A stretch of 64,000 nt of DNA from Edaphosphingomonas laterariae (GCF_900188165.1 NZ_FZOS01000005.1:124001-188000); one strand, 5' to 3'. Shown: positions 15,875-25,366, counted from the stretch's first letter. A program made the numbers and translations. The notes: generated by a model from the letters alone, not told the origin.

Positions 15875-16342
15875 ATGGCCCACGCGCATTCCCATGTCAT
15901 CCATGAAGGTGCGTCGCTGAAGCAGGCGGCGCGCGACACGCTCGAGAAATCGGGCCAGCAATGGACCGCGATGCGCGCGTCGGTGTTCGATGCGCTGGCC
16001 CAGTTCGAGCGGCCGGCATCCGCCTATGACATCGCCGAAGCGGTGTCGAAGGCCGAAGGGCGCCGGATCGCGGCCAACAGCATCTATCGCATTCTCGACC
16101 TGTTCGTGGCGTCGAATCTGGCCCGCCGGGTGGAAAGCGTGAACGCCTATGTCGCCAACGCGCATCCCGATTGTCAGCATGACTGCATTTTTCTGGTTTG
16201 CGATGCCTGTGGGCAGGCGACGCATATCGATGACGACAGCCTGAGCGGCAATGTGCGACGAGCCGCTGAGAAAGCCGGCTTTTCGGTCAAGCGGCCGATC
16301 ATCGAAGTCCATGGGACGTGCGCCGACTGCGATAAGAACTGA
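15875..16342 (+). CDS. zur: Fur-family regulator, Zur type
   Basis: 155 residues: a winged-helix DNA-binding N-terminus (QQWTAMRASVFDALAQFERP to NSIYRILDLF) and a dimerisation domain. The HPDCQHDCIFLVCDACG and CADCDKN segments supply two CxxC pairs for a structural zinc site, as in Zur and not in most Fur proteins. A His-rich start (MAHAHSHVIHEG) could hold regulatory metal. Assignment as Zur is supported by the upstream MerC gene and candidate Zur box. It probably represses zinc uptake genes, none of which are in the window. Confidence 0.8.
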   Translation: MAHAHSHVIHEGASLKQAARDTLEKSGQQWTAMRASVFDALAQFERPASAYDIAEAVSKAEGRRIAANSIYRILDLFVASNLARRVESVNAYVANAHPDCQHDCIFLVCDACGQATHIDDDSLSGNVRRAAEKAGFSVKRPIIEVHGTCADCDKN

Positions 16343-16364
16343 CGGCATCTCCACGGCATCTTGA

Positions 16365-16388
16365 TCTGCGATGGTTCACCTTCGCAGA
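16365..16388 (+). repeat. Hairpin in the zur-dxs gap
   Basis: TCTGCGA and TCGCAGA form a perfect 7-bp inverted repeat with a 10-base spacer, 43 bases before the dxs start. There is no T tract, so it could be a 5' leader structure of dxs rather than a terminator. Confidence 0.35.
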
Positions 16389-16430
16389 CAGATGCTCTAC
16401 GGGGGTCGTTTGAAAGGATCGTCCGCTTAC

Positions 16431-18356
16431 ATGTCCGAACGCCCGAAGACGCCGCTTCTCGACAAGGCCGATACGCCTGAGGAACTGCGCAAGCTGAAGC
16501 CCGAGCAGCTGCCCGAACTGGCGCGCGAATTGCGCGACGAGATGATTTCGGCGGTGTCCGTTACGGGCGGCCATCTGGGCGCGGGCCTTGGCGTCGTCGA
16601 ACTGACGGTCGCGCTGCATTATGTGTTCGATACGCCGAACGACGTGCTGATTTGGGATGTCGGCCACCAGGCCTATCCCCACAAGATCCTGACCGGCCGC
16701 CGCGATCGTATTCGCACGCTGCGGCAGGGCGGGGGGCTTTCGGGTTTCACCAAGCGGTCTGAAAGCGAATATGATCCGTTCGGCGCGGCGCACAGCTCGA
16801 CCTCGATTTCGGCGGCGCTGGGCTTCGCCGTGGCCAACAAGCTGGCCGACAAGCCGGGCAAGGCGATCGCGGTGATCGGCGACGGCGCGATGTCCGCCGG
16901 CATGGCCTATGAGGCGATGAACAATGCCGAGCAGGCGGGAAACCGTCTGGTCGTCATCCTGAACGACAATGATATGTCGATCGCGCCGCCGGTGGGCGGC
17001 CTGTCGGCATCGCTGGCGCGGCTGGTTTCCAGCCGGCCGTTCCTCAGCCTGCGCGATCTGGCCAAGCGGCTGGCCCGCAAGCTGCCGCGCCCGCTGCACG
17101 ATGCCGCGCGCAAGACCGACGAGTTCGCCCGCGGGATGACGATGGGCGGAACGCTGTTCGAGGAACTCGGCTTTTATTATGTCGGCCCGATCGACGGCCA
17201 TAATCTCGACCATCTGATCCCGATCCTGGAAAATGTGCGCGATGCGGCCGAAGGGCCGATCCTGATCCATGTCGTCACGCAGAAAGGCAAGGGCTATGCC
17301 CCGGCCGAAGCGGCGGCCGACAAATATCATGGCGTCCAGAAGTTCGATGTTGTGTCCGGCGTTCAGGCCAAGGCGCCGCCGGGGCCGCCCAGCTATACCG
17401 GCGTGTTCGCCAACGCGCTGATCGCGGAGGCGAAGCGCGACGAAACGGTCTGCGCGATCACCGCGGCGATGCCGTCGGGCACGGGGCTGGACAAGTTCGC
17501 CGCCACCTTCCCCGATCGCAGCTTCGATGTCGGCATCGCCGAACAGCATGCGGTGACCTTCGCGGCGGGCCTTGCCGCGCAGGGCTATCGCCCGTTCTGC
17601 GCGATCTATTCGACCTTCCTGCAGCGCGCTTACGACCAGGTGGTCCACGACGTCGCGATCCAGAACCTGCCGGTCCGCTTTGCCATCGACCGCGCCGGGC
17701 TGGTCGGCGCGGATGGCGCCACCCATGCCGGCAGCTTCGACATCAGCTATCTGGCATCCCTGCCCAATTTCGTGGTGATGGCGGCCGCCGACGAGGCGGA
17801 ACTGACCCACATGGTGCATACCATGGCGCTCCACGATAGCGGGCCGATCGCGGTGCGCTATCCGCGCGGCAATGGCACCGGCGTCGCCATTCCCGAAACG
17901 CCGCTGCAATTGCCGATCGGCAAGGGCCGCGTCATCCGCGAAGGCAAGTCGGTGGCGATCCTGTCGCTTGGCACGCGGCTCGCCGAAGCCGAGAAGGCGG
18001 CGGACCAGCTCGATGCGCTCGGCCTGTCGACCACGGTGGCCGACCTGCGCTTCGCCAAGCCGCTCGACGAGGCGTTGATCCGCCGGCTGCTCACCACCCA
18101 TGATGTTGCCGTGACGATCGAGGAAGGCTCGATCGGCGGGCTCGGCGCGCATGTGCTGACGCTGGCCAGCGACGAAGGGCTGATCGATGGCGGGCTGAAG
18201 CTGCGCACGCTGCGCCTGCCGGACGTTTTCCAGGATCATGACAAGCCCGAAAAGCAATATGAGGACGCCGGGCTGGATGCCGAAGCCATCGTCGCGACCG
18301 TGCTGGCGGCGCTGCGGCGGAACAATGTCGGCGTGATCGAAGGCGCCCGCGCCTGA
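16431..18356 (+). CDS. dxs: 1-deoxy-D-xylulose-5-phosphate synthase
   Basis: 641 residues, the normal size. First committed enzyme of the MEP isoprenoid pathway (pyruvate plus glyceraldehyde 3-phosphate to DXP), thiamine diphosphate-dependent. The TPP/Mg motif is [17 protein letters not shown] (residues about 150-166), the catalytic histidine lies in [11 protein letters not shown], the activating glutamate in [14 protein letters not shown], and a substrate-binding arginine in YPRGNGTG. The start follows GAAAGGATCG. The upstream in-frame ATG at 16371 lacks a ribosome-binding site. It is followed by a cluster of unrelated small genes and then tlyA, a common neighbour. Confidence 0.97.
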   Translation: MSERPKTPLLDKADTPEELRKLKPEQLPELARELRDEMISAVSVTGGHLGAGLGVVELTVALHYVFDTPNDVLIWDVGHQAYPHKILTGRRDRIRTLRQGGGLSGFTKRSESEYDPFGAAHSSTSISAALGFAVANKLADKPGKAIAVIGDGAMSAGMAYEAMNNAEQAGNRLVVILNDNDMSIAPPVGGLSASLARLVSSRPFLSLRDLAKRLARKLPRPLHDAARKTDEFARGMTMGGTLFEELGFYYVGPIDGHNLDHLIPILENVRDAAEGPILIHVVTQKGKGYAPAEAAADKYHGVQKFDVVSGVQAKAPPGPPSYTGVFANALIAEAKRDETVCAITAAMPSGTGLDKFAATFPDRSFDVGIAEQHAVTFAAGLAAQGYRPFCAIYSTFLQRAYDQVVHDVAIQNLPVRFAIDRAGLVGADGATHAGSFDISYLASLPNFVVMAAADEAELTHMVHTMALHDSGPIAVRYPRGNGTGVAIPETPLQLPIGKGRVIREGKSVAILSLGTRLAEAEKAADQLDALGLSTTVADLRFAKPLDEALIRRLLTTHDVAVTIEEGSIGGLGAHVLTLASDEGLIDGGLKLRTLRLPDVFQDHDKPEKQYEDAGLDAEAIVATVLAALRRNNVGVIEGARA

Positions 18357-18370
18357 ACAGCTAGCATTCG

Positions 18371-18399
18371 CTGTCCTACACGCGCGCGATGGCTATAAT
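18371..18399 (+). promoter_or_regulatory. Candidate promoter for the C40-type peptidase gene
   Basis: A consensus TATAAT (18394-18399) is preceded by CTGTCC at 17-base spacing. The -10 is embedded in an inverted repeat (CGCGAT and ATCGCG), which may be an operator. It lies just after dxs and about 80 bases before the next start. Confidence 0.4.
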
Positions 18400-18480
18400 C
18401 GCGTGCGAAGGCGGCGCTGATCCGCAAGCACCATGAGGGTGCGTTCCCCCACCGGCATCGAGCCGGAAAAGGAGCGCACC

Positions 18481-19032
18481 ATGACGCAAGCCGTTCACCT
18501 TCCCCAGCCTTATCGCTTTCTGGAAACGACTGCGCCCTTGCCGCGCATGGTGCAGGAGGCGATCGGGTTGTTCGGCACGCGCGAGCAGCCGGGGCCGGGC
18601 AACAACCCCGTCATCATGCAATGGGTGGCCGAACTGGGCGATCCGCAGGTCAAGGCGGTCTATACCGCCGATGCCGTGCCCTGGTGCGGGTTGTTCATGG
18701 CGATCGTCGCCCGGCGCGCGGCGAAAGTGCCGGTCAGGCAGCCGCTCTGGGCGCTCAACTGGGGCAAGTTCGGCGTGGAGGCGGGCCAGCCAATGCTGGG
18801 CGACGTGCTGACCTTCGTGCGGCCCGAAGGCGGGCATGTCGCGCTCTATATCGGCGAAAGCAGCCGGAGCTATCATGTCCTTGGCGGCAATCAGGCCGAC
18901 AGGGTCTGCTTTGCCGAGATTGCCAAGACGCGGCTGCGCGCCGCGCGCCGGCCGCTTTATGTGAACCGGCCGGCGACGGTGAAGCCCTATCTGCTCGGTA
19001 GCAACGGCGCTTTCTCCACCAACGAAGCGTGA
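18481..19032 (+). CDS. TIGR02594-type NlpC/P60-like peptidase
   Basis: 183 residues with no signal peptide. PWCGLFMA carries the likely catalytic Cys (residue 69), GGHVALYIGE the His (119), and VLGGNQ a polar third position, matching the C40-like TIGR02594 family. These are predicted cysteine amidases or endopeptidases of cell wall, sometimes borne by phages. No phage genes surround it. A ribosome-binding site (AAAGGAG) precedes the ATG. Upstream is an isolated promoter-like sequence, so it is probably a single-gene unit. Confidence 0.8.
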   Translation: MTQAVHLPQPYRFLETTAPLPRMVQEAIGLFGTREQPGPGNNPVIMQWVAELGDPQVKAVYTADAVPWCGLFMAIVARRAAKVPVRQPLWALNWGKFGVEAGQPMLGDVLTFVRPEGGHVALYIGESSRSYHVLGGNQADRVCFAEIAKTRLRAARRPLYVNRPATVKPYLLGSNGAFSTNEA

Positions 19033-19057
19033 GATGGACCGGGCTGCGGACGGCTGC

Positions 19058-19717
19058 TCAGATCGCCCGCGGCCCGGCCTCCTCGCGTGCAAGCGACGCG
19101 AGGATCTCGCCGGCGGCCGCGCCGTGCGCGACGGGGCCTTCGGCGGTTCCGATCAGCCGGTCGAGCAGCCGCTGGCCTTCGTGCCACAGCCCGATGCCGC
19201 TGGCGGCGTTGATGTGGCCGCAACTGCCGATATTGACGAAATGGCTGCCCCAATCGCGCGCCATATCGAAACTGCGCTGGATCGCGGCGAAGGGATCATC
19301 CTCGCTGGCGACGAGGATCGACGGGAAGGGCAGGCTGGATCGCGGGCGCGGCGCGAAATCGCCGAGCACGCCCGCGATTTCCGATCGCTCGATATCGGGC
19401 GGGGCGACGAGCAGCGCGCCGGCAACCGGCCACCCCCAGGGCTGGCCGGCCAGTTCCGCCCACCAGGAAACGGCGATGCAGCCCAGGCTGTGCGCGGCGA
19501 GGATGATGGGCTGGTTGGCCGATCGGATCGCCTGATCGAGCTTGGTGACCCATGGGTTGCGCCGTGGCGCATCCCACATGCCCAGATCCACCCGCGCGGT
19601 ATCGCCACGGGATTGTTCCCACAGCGTCTGCCAATGCGCCGCGCCGGAGCCGTTCAGCCCCGGGATCGTCAGCACCAGCGGCTGCCGGCCGCTGAATTCG
19701 GAAAAAGCCTGCGTCAT
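19058..19717 (-). CDS. RBBP9/YdeN-type serine hydrolase
   Basis: 219 residues of compact alpha/beta hydrolase. The nucleophile elbow is AHSLG, the Asp lies in SEDDPF, and the His in CGHINAASGIG, which is the signature ending of the RBBP9/YdeN family. The start TIPGLNGSGAAHWQ is also typical. Substrate unknown. A GGGAGA ribosome-binding site precedes the ATG. It is convergent with the peptidase gene and divergent from tlyA. Confidence 0.9.
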   Translation of the reverse strand: MTQAFSEFSGRQPLVLTIPGLNGSGAAHWQTLWEQSRGDTARVDLGMWDAPRRNPWVTKLDQAIRSANQPIILAAHSLGCIAVSWWAELAGQPWGWPVAGALLVAPPDIERSEIAGVLGDFAPRPRSSLPFPSILVASEDDPFAAIQRSFDMARDWGSHFVNIGSCGHINAASGIGLWHEGQRLLDRLIGTAEGPVAHGAAAGEILASLAREEAGPRAI

Positions 19718-19829
19718 GCGTCGTCTCCCGATGATTCGGAGGCGAGAATAACTCTATCGATAAAGTTGACAATGCCGCCGCGCCCAAACAAGGCTTTATT
19801 GCGGCAGCCCGATCGGCCATGGACGGCCG

Positions 19830-20582
19830 ATGGCGAAGGGTATTCGGGCGGATCAGCTGCTGGTGGAACGCGGGCTGGCGGAAAGCCGTGCGCGCGCGCA
19901 GGCGCTGATTTTGGCGGGGCTCGTTTATGTCGGCGACCGCAAGGTGGAAAAGGCCGGGCAGGCGATCGCGCCCGATGCCGTGCTCGACGTGCGCGGCCGC
20001 GACCATCCCTGGGTGTCGCGCGGCGGGATTAAGCTTGCCCATGGCCTCCAGCATTTCGGCTGGGATGTGGCCGGTGCGGTGGCGATCGACGTCGGATCGT
20101 CGACCGGCGGCTTTACTGATGTGCTGCTGACCAACGGCGCGGCCCGCGTCTACGCGGTCGATTCGGGAACGAATCAACTTGCGTGGAAACTGCGCCAGGA
20201 TGATCGCGTGATCGTCCATGAACGCACCAACGCCCGCAATCTTACCGCCGAGCATGTGCCCGAGCCGGTGGACATCATCGTCTGCGACGCCAGCTTCATC
20301 TCGCTTGCCAAGGTGCTCGACGCTGCATTGGGCTTCGCGCGGCCGGGCGCGCACCTGATCGCGCTGATCAAGCCGCAGTTCGAAGCGGGCCGCGCGGAGG
20401 TGGGAAAAGGCGGCGTGGTGCGCGATCCCGAGGTGCACGCCCGCATCTGCGCCGAGGTGACCGACTGGATCGGATCGCGGGGCTGGGCGGTCGCCGGTAT
20501 CACGCCAAGCCCGATCACGGGGCCTGAAGGCAATGTCGAATTCCTGATCGGCGCGACCTTGCCGGACGTATCGGAAACCTGA
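19830..20582 (+). CDS. tlyA: TlyA-type rRNA 2'-O-methyltransferase
   Basis: 250 residues: an N-terminal S4 RNA-binding domain (RADQLLVERGLAESRARAQA) and an FtsJ-like Rossmann methyltransferase. DVGSSTGGFTDVLL is the SAM-binding motif; the catalytic K-D-K-E set includes Lys in HPWVSRGGIKL, Asp in IVCDASFIS, Lys in LIKPQFE and Glu in GNVEFLI. TlyA modifies 16S and/or 23S rRNA by 2'-O-methylation. The dxs gene lies two genes upstream, a recurring linkage. Confidence 0.93.
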   Translation: MAKGIRADQLLVERGLAESRARAQALILAGLVYVGDRKVEKAGQAIAPDAVLDVRGRDHPWVSRGGIKLAHGLQHFGWDVAGAVAIDVGSSTGGFTDVLLTNGAARVYAVDSGTNQLAWKLRQDDRVIVHERTNARNLTAEHVPEPVDIIVCDASFISLAKVLDAALGFARPGAHLIALIKPQFEAGRAEVGKGGVVRDPEVHARICAEVTDWIGSRGWAVAGITPSPITGPEGNVEFLIGATLPDVSET

Positions 20583-20692
20583 TCGGGGAACCAATTGCGG
20601 CATGGCGGGTGGTACACCATTGTTGCACTTTGACCCGTGCCCGCAGAGACGATAGGCATGTTGCAGGGGCAGAAGGATCGCAAAGGACAAAC

Positions 20693-21064
20693 GTGGCGCT
20701 ACCTCGCTTCTTCGCCTTGGTCGTCGGCCTCATGGCCGCATTCTATTTCGGCTTTGGCATAGCAAGATACACGCTGAACCCGATCGGCGGGGCGATCATG
20801 CTGCTGGGCGCAATCCTGCTGCTGGCGGCATCGGTGCGCAAGGCCGTGACCCGGAAGCAGCGTTATCTGGTGGCCGGTGCCTGGGCGGCGTTCAGCCTGC
20901 TGTCGCTGATCGCGCTTGGCATCATCGTCTGGTTCAGCGGCGGATCGCGCGAAAAGGCGATGGCGTTGCTGCTGTTCGTCACCGGCCTTGGCTTCACCGC
21001 CCGCGCATTCTGGCAGGCGGGCCGCAAGAAGCGGCATAAATGGGACAATTATTTCGACAAGTGA
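20693..21064 (+). CDS. Small membrane protein, four helices
   Basis: 123 residues from a GTG start with AAAGGA eight bases upstream; the frame is open further left, but those codons show no protein-like character. Four hydrophobic segments (about 5-22, 28-45, 58-78, 86-104) are followed by a basic C-terminal tail (GRKKRHKWDNYFDK), predicting an inner-membrane protein with a cytoplasmic tail. I do not recognise a family. It is convergent with the TetR gene. Confidence 0.6.
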   Translation: MALPRFFALVVGLMAAFYFGFGIARYTLNPIGGAIMLLGAILLLAASVRKAVTRKQRYLVAGAWAAFSLLSLIALGIIVWFSGGSREKAMALLLFVTGLGFTARAFWQAGRKKRHKWDNYFDK

Positions 21065-21076
21065 CGCGGGGGCCGC

Positions 21077-21694
21077 TTAGCCGCGCGCGGGGATCAGCGT
21101 GGCCAGCCAGATCTCGGTCAGCGTGTCGAGCAGAGCGTCGAACCCGGTGTCCCATTCCTCGATATGAACGGCCATCATCGCGCGTTCGAGCTGGAAGATC
21201 AGCAATTGCGCGCGGCGCCGTGCCTCGTCGGCCGTGAAGGCGGACCAGCGCTCGCCATCGCCGATCAGCGCTTCGACGAAACCGGTTTCGTGCGCGCGGG
21301 ATTCGGCGGATATTTCGGCCAGCATCTCGCGTAGCAGCGTCCGCATGCCATCATGGTGGACGCGCCAGGATTCACCCACGCTGGCCAGCCAGGCGCGGAT
21401 CGAGCCGCGCGACCAATCGGGCAGTTCGGCGAAGCGGACATAGAGTTCGGTGCCGCTGGCCCACATATCGGCGACGATCGCGCGGGCAACGTCCGGCTTG
21501 CCGGTGAAATGGGCATAGAAGGTTGCGCGCGAAACGCCGGCCGCGCCCAGAATTTCCTCGATCGTGGCCGGCCCCATGCCGCGTTTTTCGAACACCGCCA
21601 GCGCCGCATCGGTGATCCGCGCGCGGGTGGCGCGCCGCTGCTGTTCGCGCAGCGATATGGGGGGCAGGGCGGCCAGGCTCGGCAGGATCGGCAT
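21077..21694 (-). CDS. TetR family regulator divergent from a Rieske gene
   Basis: 205 residues: an N-terminal HTH (TRARITDAALAVFEKRGMG to GVSRATFYAHFTGKP, about residues 23-70) and a ligand-binding helical C-terminal domain. The ATG at 21694 follows GAAGGCG. A longer start at 21736 would lie inside the palindrome described below, so it was not chosen. It probably represses itself and the divergent Rieske oxygenase gene and responds to that enzyme's substrate or product; this is inferred from gene order and the shared operator-like palindrome. Confidence 0.85.
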   Translation of the reverse strand: MPILPSLAALPPISLREQQRRATRARITDAALAVFEKRGMGPATIEEILGAAGVSRATFYAHFTGKPDVARAIVADMWASGTELYVRFAELPDWSRGSIRAWLASVGESWRVHHDGMRTLLREMLAEISAESRAHETGFVEALIGDGERWSAFTADEARRRAQLLIFQLERAMMAVHIEEWDTGFDALLDTLTEIWLATLIPARG

Positions 21695-21732
21695 CGACGC
21701 CTTCGCTAACAGACGTGGAATCGAAAACAAGG

Positions 21733-21748
21733 CCATACATATGTATGG
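21733..21748. promoter_or_regulatory. Perfect 16-bp palindrome, likely TetR operator
   Basis: CCATACATATGTATGG is perfectly self-complementary and lies between the divergent TetR and Rieske genes. A TTGACG -35-like hexamer for the Rieske direction begins 5 bases after it. Length, symmetry and position fit a TetR-family operator. Confidence 0.6.
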
Positions 21749-21813
21749 AATGTTGACGATCATATGGTGCGTGTTATGCCTCGACGGAACCAAAAAGAAT
21801 GGAGAGGCCCCAG

Positions 21814-22791
21814 ATGAACGCGATCAGCCCGATACCCATGCGCCACCGATCGGCGGACACCGATTTCCCGCGTGGGTGGTATTGCATTGCCGAGTCCGAA
21901 AATGTGTCTGCCGACAAGATGTTGCCGGTAAGCTGGCTGGGCCAGGAACTGATCGTCTACCGCACCAAGGACGGCAAGGCGCAGGCGACCGACGCTTATT
22001 GTCCGCATCTCGGCGCGCATCTGGCGAGCCATGATGGCAAATTGTGCGAAGGCCGCATCACCTGTCCGTTCCACAAATGGGAATTCGACAGCGCGACCGG
22101 CAAGGTGGAGCATATCCCCTATACCGACGTGCCGGTGCCGGCGAGCGTGCGGCTGACGCTGCATCCGACGCGTGAAAGCGATGGCATGGTGCTGATCTGG
22201 CACGATCCCGCCGGCGGCAAGCCGACGTTCGAGCCGTTCGATTCCAGTGCTTTGCGTGGCGATGGCGAATGGATCCGCTATGCGGTGCACAGTTGGGAGA
22301 TGACGTGCCCGTTCCGCGACATTCTGGAGAATATCTTCGATACCGCGCATGTGACGCAGCTTCACAATGCCGCCGCGCTGCCGGAAATCACCAGCTTCGA
22401 GCCGCAGGATTACGGGCTGCGGGTGCAATATACCACCGATCCCGATGCCGGTGAGGCGACGCCGATCCGGGGGTTCGAAATGAACCTTTCGGGCATTTCG
22501 CTGCTGACCCAATATTATGACGGCATCCACTTCACCGGGCTGTTCGTGATCTCGTTCACGCCGGTGGACGAGGAACGGGTGGTGCAGACCGCGCGCCTCT
22601 ATCTGAAGGATAATGGCAATCGCGAGATGATGGACCAGATCGGCCGGGCCTTCATCGACCGCTTCTGCTTCGAGGTGGAGCAGGACCTGAAGGTGCTGGA
22701 TTACAAGAAGCACCTCACCCAGCCGCGGCTGTGCGCGGGCGATGGCCCGATCATGAAGTTCCGCAACTATGCGGCGCAATTCTACGCCTGA
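21814..22791 (+). CDS. Rieske non-heme iron oxygenase, alpha subunit
   Basis: 325 residues. The N-terminal Rieske domain holds the 2Fe-2S ligands CPHLGAH (Cys, His) and CPFHKWEF (Cys, His). The C-terminal domain holds the mononuclear iron motif in ENIFDTAHVTQLH (Asp, His, His). It belongs to the one-component alpha-subunit group with KshA, VanA and carbazole-type monooxygenases. No ferredoxin or reductase gene lies nearby, so redox partners must be encoded elsewhere. GGAGAGG precedes the ATG. Regulation by the divergent TetR is likely. The substrate is not determinable; it differs in sequence from the tandem pair at 52-54 kb. Confidence 0.92.
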   Translation: MNAISPIPMRHRSADTDFPRGWYCIAESENVSADKMLPVSWLGQELIVYRTKDGKAQATDAYCPHLGAHLASHDGKLCEGRITCPFHKWEFDSATGKVEHIPYTDVPVPASVRLTLHPTRESDGMVLIWHDPAGGKPTFEPFDSSALRGDGEWIRYAVHSWEMTCPFRDILENIFDTAHVTQLHNAAALPEITSFEPQDYGLRVQYTTDPDAGEATPIRGFEMNLSGISLLTQYYDGIHFTGLFVISFTPVDEERVVQTARLYLKDNGNREMMDQIGRAFIDRFCFEVEQDLKVLDYKKHLTQPRLCAGDGPIMKFRNYAAQFYA

Positions 22792-22823
22792 TCGCCGGAC
22801 AGGTGGGTGAACGGGCGGCGGCG

Positions 22824-23552
22824 CTATCCAATCAGCGCCGCCGCCCAGTTGGCGAAGGCGATCCAAGCTGGCGTCTGCCAGACGAGCACGGGGATCATGA
22901 CCGCGCCAAACGCGAACAGCCCGCCCCATATGGTTGCGCGATGGAGACGGCGCAGCGTCGCCATATCCCACAGCGCCAGCGCGACGACGTAAAGGCTGGG
23001 GATCAGGACGATGCCGGAAAGCCCGCCGAACCAAGGCATCCGGCCGAAGGCGGCACCCATCATCGGCACCATGGCGAGCAGCATCAGCCGCTTGTGAGAC
23101 TGCGGCACACGCCGTTTCCACAAGGCGGCGAGTATCAGCCCGCCGAAGCCGGGGACGGAGAAGAGGGGAATGGCTGCCCAGGACGGCGGCGGCACGACCG
23201 GCGGGCCCGAGGCGCGGGCGATGCCGGCAAGTCCGGTGATCGTGCCGATGACGATCATGGCGAGGACGAGCGGCAGGCCGATCAGCCCGAGCCGGCGATG
23301 AATATCGGTCCGCCCGGCGGCGACGAGGCTGGTCTGCGTGACGAACAGCAGCATCCACGCCGAAAAGACCGCGCCGTGAAGATGGACCAGCGGTGTCGGC
23401 GGCACGATATGCGCCGGCAAGCCGTTGAACGGGACGAGGAACCAGGAGGGCGCAAAGCCGATCAGCACCGCCGCCAGCATCGACCAGGCGGCGCCGCTGT
23501 AGAAGAGTCGTTCAGGGGCTATTCCCCGCCCCGATGCCACCCGCGTCGCCAT
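22824..23552 (-). CDS. Multi-spanning membrane protein with conserved His
   Basis: 242 residues with about seven hydrophobic helices. Near residues 55-70 the sequence PLVHLHGAVFSAWMLLFVTQ, followed by DIHRRLGLIG, puts several histidines at helix ends, reminiscent of heme-binding membrane proteins, but I cannot name the family. A strong ribosome-binding site (GGGGAGG) precedes the ATG at 23552; the longer frame upstream is rejected. It is convergent with the Rieske gene and divergent from dnaX. No function is proposed. Confidence 0.75.
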   Translation of the reverse strand: MATRVASGRGIAPERLFYSGAAWSMLAAVLIGFAPSWFLVPFNGLPAHIVPPTPLVHLHGAVFSAWMLLFVTQTSLVAAGRTDIHRRLGLIGLPLVLAMIVIGTITGLAGIARASGPPVVPPPSWAAIPLFSVPGFGGLILAALWKRRVPQSHKRLMLLAMVPMMGAAFGRMPWFGGLSGIVLIPSLYVVALALWDMATLRRLHRATIWGGLFAFGAVMIPVLVWQTPAWIAFANWAAALIG

Positions 23553-23745
23553 CCACACCTCCCCACGAAGCGGCGAAGGGTTGACCATGGCGGGGGCTTC
23601 CGGCGCGAGCGCCGCGCGACGAACATTGCGCACGCTGCGACTTGCATGCGCCTTGGCCTGCCCCTAGCCTGCATTGCAGGGGCAAGGTGGATGGATGTGC
23701 CGGCTTGGGCTGGCACCTTTTCAATGGAGCCACTAGGTTCCGATC

Positions 23746-25365
23746 ATGTCCGAATCCCAGCAGCCCTATCGCGTCCTAGCGCGCAAATATCGTCCGCAGC
23801 GTTTTGCCGATCTGATCGGCCAGGATGCGATGGTGCAGACGCTGGCCAACGCCATCGCGCGCGAGCGGCTGGCCCATGCCTTCCTGCTGACCGGCGTGCG
23901 CGGGGTGGGCAAGACATCCACCGCGCGGCTGATCGCCAAGGCGCTGAATTGCGTGGGGCCGGACGGGCAGGGTGGCCCGACGATCGACCCCTGCGGCGTA
24001 TGCGAACCCTGTCGCGCGATCGCCGAAGGCCGGCATATCGACGTGATCGAGATCGACGCCGCCAGCCATAATGGCGTCGACGACGTGCGCGAGATCAGCG
24101 AGGCGGTGCGCTATGCCGCCGTGTCGGCGCGCTACAAGATCTACATCATCGACGAAGTGCACATGCTGTCCAAGGCGGCGTTCAACGCCGTGCTGAAGAC
24201 GCTGGAAGAGCCGCCGGCGCATGTGAAGTTCCTGCTGGCGACGACCGAGGTGCAGAAGATTCCGGTGACGGTGCTGTCGCGCTGCCAGCGGTTCGACCTG
24301 AAGCGCATCCCCGCCGAAAAGCTGGCCGACCACTTCGCCCGCGTGGTCGAGGCGGAACAGGTGGAGGCTGAGCCGGAGGCGCTGCAGCTGATCGCGCGCG
24401 CGGCGGAAGGTTCGGCGCGCGACGGTCTGTCGATCCTCGATCAGGCGATTGCGCATGGCGGCCCGGTGGTTTCGGCCGATCAGGTGCGCGACATGCTGGG
24501 CCTTTCCGATCGCGGGGCGGTGCGGCGGTTGTTCGGCCTGCTGCTCGCCGGCGATGCGCCGGGCGTGCTGGGCGCGCTGCGCGATCAATATGATCTGGGG
24601 GTCGAGCCTTCGACCGTGTTCATCGGCCTGCTCGAAGCCGTCCATGGCGTAACTCGCGCCAAGGCGGGTGGCGGGCAGGATCCGGCGTTGTCGATGGAGG
24701 AGCGCGAGGCGCATGCCGACTGGGCGGGGCGTCTGGGTTTCGCGACGCTGCACCGGCTGTGGCAGTTGCTGCTGAAGGGCCATGCCGAGGTGCAGGCGGC
24801 CGCTCTGCCGATCGAGGCGGCGGAAATGGCGCTGCTGCGCGTCGTCCATGCCTCCACCATGCCCGATCCGGGCGAGCTGGCGCGCCGCCTCGTTAATGGC
24901 GAGGTGACGGCGGTGCCGGCGCAGGCCGCGCCGCCGGAAGCCGCCCCCGCCGACGCGCCGGCGCCGATGCTGGCGCGGCCGACGCCGCCGGCGGATTTCC
25001 CCGCTCTGGTGGAGGTGGTCAACGCCCGGCGGCCGTTGCTGGGCCAGCAATTGCACGATTTCGTCGGGCTGGTGCGCTATGCGCCGCCCGAACTGGTCGT
25101 GCGCCCCACCGGGCCCTTGCCGGCGGAGTTCGCCCGCGATCTCGGGGCCTTGCTCCGATCGATCTACGAGATGCGGTGGGACGTTTCGATCGCCGATGGC
25201 CCGGCCGAGCCGAGCCTGCTCGACAAGCAGAAATCGGCGGAGAATGCGGCGCGCGACGCGATTCTTGCGACGCCCGTCGTGAAAGCCGCGTTCGAGGCCT
25301 TTGCGGAAGCCGAGCTGGTCGACTACACGCCGCCCGAACCCGGGTTCGCAGCCAGGAGCGCGTGA
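23746..25365 (+). CDS. dnaX: DNA polymerase III subunits gamma/tau
   Basis: 539 residues. The clamp-loader ATPase has Walker A (GVRGVGKTSTA), a zinc module (CGVCEPC), Walker B (IIDEVHML), sensor 1 (LLATTE) and the SRC arginine finger motif (LSRCQRF). A Pro/Ala-rich linker near residues 385-415 leads to a short tau-type C-terminal domain. It loads the sliding clamp and organises the replisome. No slippery frameshift heptamer was evident. It is directly followed by ebfC with a one-base gap, the standard pairing. Confidence 0.96.
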   Translation: MSESQQPYRVLARKYRPQRFADLIGQDAMVQTLANAIARERLAHAFLLTGVRGVGKTSTARLIAKALNCVGPDGQGGPTIDPCGVCEPCRAIAEGRHIDVIEIDAASHNGVDDVREISEAVRYAAVSARYKIYIIDEVHMLSKAAFNAVLKTLEEPPAHVKFLLATTEVQKIPVTVLSRCQRFDLKRIPAEKLADHFARVVEAEQVEAEPEALQLIARAAEGSARDGLSILDQAIAHGGPVVSADQVRDMLGLSDRGAVRRLFGLLLAGDAPGVLGALRDQYDLGVEPSTVFIGLLEAVHGVTRAKAGGGQDPALSMEEREAHADWAGRLGFATLHRLWQLLLKGHAEVQAAALPIEAAEMALLRVVHASTMPDPGELARRLVNGEVTAVPAQAAPPEAAPADAPAPMLARPTPPADFPALVEVVNARRPLLGQQLHDFVGLVRYAPPELVVRPTGPLPAEFARDLGALLRSIYEMRWDVSIADGPAEPSLLDKQKSAENAARDAILATPVVKAAFEAFAEAELVDYTPPEPGFAARSA

Positions 25366-25366
25366 G

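Noticed and set aside
16299-18257. Long minus-strand frame opposite dxs
   Set aside because: No recognisable domain; dxs is full length with all motifs.
18481-19032. Prophage remnant suggested by NlpC/P60-like and, separately, GH25 lysozyme genes (54231-54899)
   Set aside because: No integrase, terminase, structural or holin genes near either; both are single genes among chromosomal genes.
23640-23745. SRP RNA (ffs) next to dnaX
   Set aside because: The conserved SRP RNA tetraloop and asymmetric-bulge sequence were not found in the gap.
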